NCBI GenBank assembly: GCA_037157565.1
Contig: JAZHRO010000003.1
Span: 37,213,001-37,277,000 of the forward strand
Direction: 5' to 3'
Length of the DNA: 64,000 nucleotides
DNA from: Thalassia testudinum
Taxonomy: Eukaryota > Streptophyta > Magnoliopsida > Alismatales > Hydrocharitaceae
Below are positions 57,697-64,000 of the stretch, piece after piece (position 1 is the stretch's first letter; each line of letters opens with the position of its first letter). The notes under the pieces were generated by a model. The model had not been told where the DNA came from. It made no database searches and saw only the letters and a list, made by a program, of their open reading frames with translations. A program made the translations under genes and the position numbers.

Positions 57697-58756
57697 CTAT
57701 GTCCTCATATGCAAGCAGGGAAAGGTAGAGAAAGGATGAAAGATCGGGTAACGAGAGTTGAAGTGCAGGGTATACAGCAGGGTGGTAGGGTGGGTATATG
57801 ATGGGTGGTGAAGTGAAAAGTGAAGCGATCGTGATAGTATCGTGATAGTGGCGTGAAAAGTGATGGTGGATGGTGAGAGATTTGGCATTTCTTGGGATGA
57901 GAGTGTCCCAGGAGAATCAGAAAATAAGTCAGGAGGAAGAAGTTGGCCCTCAGATTGGCCAAGAAGAGGGGTTTCTTGGATAGATGGATCCAAAATGGAA
58001 TAGCCCCAGTGAGTAAGATGTGGGCTCAAGGTCCCAGTGCGGATTTGCAACTCCGCCTGATTTGGCGGGAAAGAAAGGGCAGTCCGGTCTTCAAGAGTTT
58101 GGACCGGTGGTGAGTAGCCCGGATATGACTCAGACCACGAGGTATGGGAAGACGAGAAAACCTCATCAGAAGTCTGGCCAGGAGAAGGTACGGGACAAGG
58201 GAGGGATGGGGGAACGTCACAATATGTGTTGATCAGGCAGTCATCAGGTAATCTGCAGCAGTCAGAATAGGTCCCAATTGGTCCGATACATGTGCTGATG
58301 GCCAAGTCCTCGTCAGACGTGTCATCCTCGATACAATCGCAATCAAAGTTCTTGGCTGCCTTTAAGATGTTAAGCTTGAGCTTCTCAGATCCAACAGCAA
58401 TCTCAATAGAGCCTGACTCGTAGTCGATAAGGGCGCGGGCTGTGGCCAAGAAAGGTCTACCAAGGATGATCGGATAATCAGAATGTGAGCTAGGAACTTC
58501 CATATCTAAAACAAGAAAGTCAACAGGAAAATAGAGACTGTTGACCTTGACAACCACACCCTTTGGGATTTTGACAAAATGATCTGCCAACTGTAACGTG
58601 ACAGGGGTGGGTTTCAGATTTCCCAAGGAAAATTTTTTGAGCATGATGGTCGGTATAAGATTTATGGAAGATCCTAGATCAAGCAGGGCACGACTAAAAT
58701 TGCAGCCTTGGATGCTACAAGAGATAAGCGGTGTGCCTGGATCTTTCTGCTTCGAT
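57697..58756 (-). pseudogene. E13 aspartic protease with long C-terminal tail
   Basis: The frame opens before the internal ATG at 58644 and holds ALLDLGSSINLIPT; the catalytic Asp codon is 58678-58680. Next come VDFLVLDMEVP and YPIILGRPFLATARALID, a complete Athila-type protease core. About 200 further residues, Ser/Pro/His-rich and of no known family, run up to the internal polypurine-like box instead of RT. The 316-codon stretch is open, so this region is better preserved than gag. Confidence 0.85.
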
Positions 58757-60900
58757 GGTAGGTTTGACAGTATAGCACAACTCGCATGGGGTGAGAGAAC
58801 CGCCGGATTCTTAGTTTTCTTTGACTGTCACCTGGGTGTTGTGTAGTCTTTGAAAAATCGGGCGACAGTAGGTATGTGGTCGATAGCCTCGACCAGGGGT
58901 ACCTTGATTTCTACATCCCTGAACAAATTACGCAGGTTATCAAAGTCCTGCGTGTCTTTCTTCTTGCCTTTTTGGCTCCCTCAGTAGAGCCTCAGGGAAT
59001 GGGACTGATTCTGGCAACAATTTGGGTGTATCGTCCTCTCGCGAATGCGGTGCGCATTCCGAATGAGGGGACGATGAAGAAGAAGACGGGCCAGGATCAG
59101 GTCAAGGAGGATCGACGGTCTGCTTACTGCTCCTCATAGTGATAGCATTGGACGATGCAGGTCCAGTGGGATTATACGGTGAAAGAGGGTTCGCAATAGG
59201 GACATAAGAGTGCGGTGCTGCAGCGGGATTAGCCTGAAATCCTGGTGGAATGCTCGAAGCTTGCAGAATTTGATTAACCTACCCGTGAGAAGGTCGTACC
59301 TGTGGTTGAGGACCACGGGGTACGAAGTTTCGTGGGTTTGGAACAGGTTGGGCGGGAACAGTGCCCTGAGATCGAGTCGCCATGCGTAGTTGACTGATCT
59401 CAGCATTCTGCTGTGTCAATTGGTGCTGAAGAGAGGTCATGTTCTCTTCATGGTGCTTTGACATATCCGTCATCATTCGCATCAATTTGTCAAGAGGACT
59501 TGATGCGTGTTCTGCTTGCCGTACACGCAAGGGCCTGATGGCAGATTCGCCATAGGATTAGACTGGGCCCTTGGGATGACGGTTGTGGATGGTCGCATTG
59601 GTCCACACACGGGGTTTTGGCGCTGAGGGTTGTTGGACCATGCAAAATTCGGATGATTTCTCCACCCTTGGTTATAAGTGGCAGAGAACGGGTTGTTCCC
59701 TAGGGCACAAGCATCTTCTATGCTAGAAGACGCATCCGCATGTAAGTATGCATCTGAGCACACGGAGGCTTGGTCCTCCGTGTCGAAATACTGGCTTGCA
59801 GAAGCCAGTTCCACATGACTTACCGAGTCGCTTGGCACGAAACCCAGTAAGGAAGGTCTTACAGGGTTTCTCGGGATAAGCCTGGTGTTGAAAGAATTTG
59901 GATTGTGACGAAGTGGTGAAGAGGTGGTGTTTGCCAGAGATCAGGCAGGGTTGGCTAGAAGCTCGTCCAGCTTCTTGTGCACGACGGAGACTTCATCCAG
60001 TTTTTGAGCAATAAGGCTTAGATCATTGGATGAATGGGAGGGTCTCGTGTCAACTTCGTGGATATTTCGAGGCTGGCTGGTATGATTAAAGGCAACAATG
60101 GAAGCATTGTTCATCGAGTTTTCACTCATATTTTCAAACAATTCAAATGCTCCATTCTCATCTTTATTCATAAAGTTCCCTCCGCAGGAAGTGTCTGCAA
60201 TCTGATTCAAAGTCTCATTTAGCCCATAGTAGAAAATATGGGCTATATGCCACTTAGGAAGACCGTGGTGTGGACACTTCCTGAGGAGGTCGTTATACCT
60301 CTCCCACGCCTCATGAAATTGTTCGCCGTTTTGTTGCGTAAAAGAGGTGATAGCACGGCGAAGCGCATTGGTTCGCCCAATTGGGAAGAACTTCTTGAGA
60401 AATGCCATTCGCATCTCTTCCCAAGAGTGGATGGTTCTCCCAAGGGTGCGTAGCCACTGCGACACTTTATCCCGCAATGAAAACGGGAACATTTTCAAGA
60501 GGACTATAGGTAACCCGACATTTCTTGGTTTAACCGTTTCAGCCAGTTGGGTTAGGTCTTCCAAGTGGAGAAAAGGATCTTCACTTGCGAGACCATGGAA
60601 GTGAAAATTTACTAGGCCAATAATGTTAGGTTTCAGTTCAAAGTCGTCCCCTCCCATGGGGACCTGAATTTGTCCTATGGTCTCTATCGCAGCGGGATTC
60701 TGATAGGAGCTAAGAGACCTAGGCTCCCCCCATTCGGGAGGGTTCTGCATTTCCTCCAATGTTTCTCAAATGGCTTTAATTCACTCATTATACATTTCCA
60801 TTTGGGCTTGGAGGCGGGTTATGGGATCTAAGGCTCAACCATATGGTGGGTTCTGAGGGTGGTTTCCTCCCTCGGGATTTGGGGGTGGGCTTGCAGCCAT
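58757..60900 (-). pseudogene. E13 gag (broken)
   Basis: Starts MAASPPPNPEGG at 60900, with early stops near 60838, 60782 and 60768. The capsid core is open in 60759-59941: DDFELKPNIIGLVNFHFHG, EDPFLHLEDL, MFPFSLRDKVSQWLRTLGR, FLKKFFPIGRTNALRRAI, WERYNDLLRKCPHHGLP. Next are a disrupted linker (59838-59279), an AITMRSSKQ motif near 59130 and a VEIKVPLVEAI-type motif near 58900. It is the best-preserved capsid core in the window. Confidence 0.9.
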
Positions 60901-62224
60901 GTTTGAGGAGGAGGAGGACGATTCGGCTTGTTTTCTAGATTTATCAGTCAATTCAAACAGTTCAGGGTTTTGTGACCTCCTCCCAAACATGCACTACCGC
61001 AGGAAGAATTGGGGGGATAAGAAGGGAAAAGAGATGACGCCGCAAAGGTACACTTGATTACAAATCAATACAGTCAAATTCCTAACCTCTATAGTGTGCC
61101 CTTAGACCTAAAGATCTAATTTACCTACTATCATGAACTACGGAACCGAATGGAGCATCGCGGAACCACCGGGCCAGATTGAAAGGCCGTTTGCCCCAGT
61201 CTTAGACACCCGATAGCACGCAGGAACTCTCACCAGCACGTAGATGCTACAAGCAGGTAGTTAGACCTCCAATCCTTAAAAAGGGTCAAGTTACTACCAG
61301 TTTTAGTTAGAGGCTTAGGGTCAAGTGCTTTTGGAACGTGAAGGGCATTGTTTACGGGTAATTCCCAAGTGATTGATTTTTCAAGTGTGTAAAACAAGCA
61401 TGCAACGGGGAAATCTCCCCAAATTGAAGTTTTTATTGGTGAATGGTTTATAGAGTTCAGCCTTAAGTAGTATGAATTTTAGGATTTCGCTGAAATACTA
61501 ATTCAACCAATCTCCAGGTTTTGCAAGAATACAGGTTTTCTTCTAAGCCCAACAAACCTTTCTTCAATGTCAGTTGGTTAATGCATGCTAAAATGCAATG
61601 GGCTACCCTAAATGGAGATTTCTATGTGTGGATGCACGAATCAATTTTATATTAGTGTGAAAGGGAGCCAAAGCACTTCAATTCAAGTGCTCCCAATCAC
61701 CAGAAATGATTTCCACACACAAGGCTTCAACGAAATGATAAAAAAAATTAGATTGTTGGGGTTGAAATGTTCAGGATCGAATCTTAGGCAAGTTGAAAAG
61801 TTGTGGTGGGGTTGGAATCAACTCAATTCCAAGTCTCCCCACCAAAAAGGTGATCCTGAATTGCAGGTAACTGAGGCAAAGAGGTGTGGCAATCAATCTT
61901 TTTATTTGCCTCAAAGAATACTTCACATGGCGAAAAATTCAAGAATCAAGATTGTTGGATTTTCGCTATGAGAAGTAGGGCGAGAAATCCCAGGGCGGTG
62001 GGAGTAAAGGCAATCAATCAAACAATTGAATTTTAATCCACTTGCCCTAAGAGATCCCAAGAAGTTTTTCTAGTTTTCTTTTTTGGTTTTTTTTTTCTTT
62101 TATTAAGGTGACAAGTTAACCTAGGTTGCTAAGAAGAGAAGACCTACTTGTTCGGCAACGTGTGCGAAGCTCTAATGCAGTGTCGGCGTCTTCACGCTCT
62201 CGTTCCCGCCTTGGATCTACTTAT
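60901..62224 (-). other. E13 leader, cut by E14
   Basis: Non-coding. 61331-62222 aligns with 1-894 of E1. A weak form of the shared leader motif (GGCCGTTTGCCCC) is at about 61185. The primer site is missing because E14 is inserted at 62224/62225. Confidence 0.8.
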
Positions 62225-62628
62225 TGTTGGTGCTAGAGCACCACGATCATTTGTTTTGATGATAACAAAACACGTGTTATTTAACATTTGCAATTTGAGT
62301 CCTAGATTTCAGGTCAATTGCAAATGAAGACGTGTTTAGACGGAACTCGAGCTCGCATCCAGGACGGATTGGAGGAGCTTGACGGAAAATAGAGGAGGTT
62401 CGCGTGGAGCGAAAGATTGGAGATGGAAGACAAGAAGAATAGGATAGATTCTTTTTTATCCTTTCATGTATCTCTTGTATTTATTTTCTTGCTCTTTATT
62501 TTCCTTAGACATTATGTTAAAGAGCCTCAAAGAACCCTAACAGCAGTCCTAGGAACACCTGCACAACCCTAGGATACGTAGGTTTTCTGTAGAACACTTA
62601 GAAAACCAATATAGGGTTAAAACTGACT

Positions 62629-63175
62629 TTCCAGACGTCTAATTCACTAATCAGACGTCTGATAAAGGATTTTAAGACGTCTGACAGTTGTTTCAGACGT
62701 CTGATAACTGTTAGGCTGGACATAGTTAGTTCTGTCTGATGAATTCAGACGTCCAGACCTTATACCAGACGTCTTAGGAGACATCTGATGACTTTGCCAG
62801 ACGTCCAGTTAGTGGACCGTTGGCTGGCTTAGAAGACACTCAAGAATATGACCGTTAGAGCCTTATCAGACGTCCATAGGACTTCACAGACGTCTGATAA
62901 ATGACCGTTTTGCCTCGGCTGACCCAAAATCTCTTCTCAGAGATTTTCTAGCCGTTGCAACGTTTGGAAATCAATTCCCACGGTAAAAGTAGGTTTCCAG
63001 ACGTCCAGACTTAGTGCCAGACGTCCTGTATGTCGTCTGATGGACTTGTACAAAAACCCTGTTTAGATCTGATTCAAGTCAGGGAGAAACCCGCATAGAA
63101 TCAGACGTCTGACCTTGGAATCAGACGTCTTAAAGTGGCCTTCCAGACGTCTGATGCCAGAGTTAGACGTCTGAT
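62629..63175. repeat. Array of about 15 AGACGTC motifs in the U3 of E14
   Basis: By hand I count 15 AGACGTC, mostly CAGACGTCTG or CAGACGTCC(A/T), plus one AGACATCTG variant, in about 550 bp. Spacing is irregular (about 17-60 bp), so it is not a simple tandem repeat. All lie upstream of the TATA box. GACGTC is the core of plant bZIP C-box sites. Confidence 0.85.
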
Positions 63176-63284
63176 AACCCTGTGAAGTGTAATCATTGTC
63201 CTGATTTCGGCCTGATTCTCTTGGGCTTTGCACCCAACGGCTACGGAAGCTTTTCCAAGCCTTCCAAAGCCTTCCTAAGGCCTC

Positions 63285-63292
63285 TATAAATA
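63285..63292 (+). promoter_or_regulatory. TATA box of E14 LTR
   Basis: CCTCTATAAATAGAGG, itself an inverted repeat, about 110 bp downstream of the AGACGTC array and followed by CACAAAACACAAG as a likely start region. Confidence 0.8.
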
Positions 63293-63968
63293 GAGGGGAA
63301 CCTTTGTAACACAAAACACAAGAAGAGAAACACAAGATATACACCTAGAGAGACCAAGATACACTAAGATCAAGTATTTCCACTCTCTTGTGTCCAAGAA
63401 GCACTTGCTCTCTAAGCTTAAGCTCCATCATCTTGAGAGCATCATTCCCGTTGCGCACCCGCTCTCCCGGCGTTGATAACGAGAGCGACGTAGCGCCATC
63501 GCGTGGCACACGCACCGCGTCATCGTCGACGCACTCCTTGCAAAGGGGAGTTTCCTATTTCCTATAGAAGCTAGGTTTAATTTTGTTGGCTCTATAGGAC
63601 TGTTGTTTTATTTTATCTTTGTCTTTTGGTTGGGTATTCGCTTTGCGAATTCCCGTCTCCTTCGTGGGACAAAATCCTTCTCGTGGAAAGAAGGGGTTGA
63701 GGAACGCTACCCTCGTACTTGTAGCGTGGTTGTACTGAGGTTGAATCACCCTCGTTCAAAGTGATTCGTTTAGTGGATTTTGATCAACTTGGTTGATCGG
63801 AAAATCCTAACTCGAGAGGGTTAGGTGGTGGTTTTCACCCGGTTTGGGTTTCCACCTAAAAATACCTGTGTACATTGTGTGATTGCTTAATTTCTTGTGA
63901 TATTGCTTTATATTTTTATTTCCGCAATTTATTACGTCACCCCTCCTGGTAGGGATGAAACTTTCAAT

Positions 63969-63980
63969 TGGTATCAGAGC
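63969..63980 (+). other. E14 primer-binding site (initiator tRNA-Met)
   Basis: TGGTATCAGAGC, two bases after the LTR end, is the standard Ty1/copia site complementary to initiator tRNA-Met. Confidence 0.95.
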
Positions 63981-64000
63981 AGGTCTCGCGAAATCGGCGT

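Larger units (their letters stand above)
53774..62224 (-). mobile_element. E13: minus-strand gag/protease-only element, cut by E14
   Basis: 3' LTR 53774-56531, polypurine tract, 3' UTR, protease, gag, leader; interrupted at 62225 by E14 before its primer site. Same family as E1. Between protease and polypurine tract there is no RT or integrase, so the element is non-autonomous by structure, not merely by decay. Confidence 0.85.
62225..64000 (+). mobile_element. E14: 5' end of a Ty1/copia element
   Basis: LTR 62225-63966 (TGTTGGTGCTAGAGC ... GAAACTTTCA) followed by primer site TGGTATCAGAGC. Inserted in the E13 leader; the left 5-bp flank is CTTAT (62220-62224). The internal region runs off the right edge. 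It is the youngest layer of the right stack by position. Confidence 0.85.

Noticed and set aside
62629..63175. CRISPR-like array
   Set aside because: Repeats are only 7-10 bp, palindromic and irregularly spaced, within a eukaryotic LTR.

Overview
This window looks like a stretch of a large, repeat-rich nuclear genome of a flowering plant. I found no host protein-coding gene. Essentially all of it can be assigned to LTR retrotransposons. The plant assignment rests on primer-binding sites matching the 3' end of plant tRNA-Asp (core CCCCGGCAACGGCGCCA), on gag/protease/reverse-transcriptase remnants of the Ty3/gypsy Athila type, and on one Ty1/copia LTR followed by the initiator-tRNA-Met site TGGTATCAGAGC. 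I cannot name a species. I label the elements E1 to E14; all boundaries were read by eye from TG...CA ends, primer sites, polypurine tracts and 5-bp target-site duplications (TSDs).

Left stack (1-25118). The oldest layer is E6, a minus-strand Athila-type element: 5' LTR 22519-25118, tRNA-Asp site, decayed gag, protease and start of RT. It is cut inside RT at 18038/18039 by plus-strand E4, whose 3' LTR is 16525-18038. E4 carries a solo LTR, E5 (14515-16108, TSD TAAAC), and an LTR fragment, E3 (11216-11685). E3 is cut by minus-strand E1 (5' LTR ends at 11215, leader runs off the left edge). E1's LTR is split by complete minus-strand E2 (1093-8792, TSD TTAAT).

Middle (25119-44740). E7, a minus-strand 3' remnant that abuts the E6 LTR, holds complete E8 (25749-44018, TSD CCTAA). 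The 3' LTR of E8 in turn holds complete E9 (27845-35702, TSD TTTAT with one change). The 5' LTR of E8 is chimeric: it contains a 399-bp piece of an E9-type LTR at the same junction, followed by a repeated LTR tail.

Right stack (44741-64000). Each plus-strand piece is cut by the next: E10 (5' part of an LTR), E11 (LTR plus leader), E12 (LTR, leader, broken gag). E12 is cut by minus-strand E13 (3' LTR 53774-56531, protease, gag, leader, same family as E1). E13 is cut by the Ty1/copia element E14 (LTR 62225-63966), which runs off the right edge.

How the parts relate. None of the complete elements (E2, E8, E9) encodes RT or integrase, so all must have moved with enzymes supplied by others. E8 and E13 keep only gag/protease-type sequence. 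E2 and E9 carry instead one long acidic ORF (665 codons, intact in E2) that I cannot assign to any family; E4 has a decayed, similarly placed acidic ORF. Despite different LTRs, most elements share tRNA-Asp priming, a GGCATGGGGG polypurine tract, a second copy of that tract next to TGAGGACATTGCA, and a CTCCCTGTG...CGACC box near the LTR 3' end. This is what one expects of a set of parasites tuned to the same trans-acting machinery.
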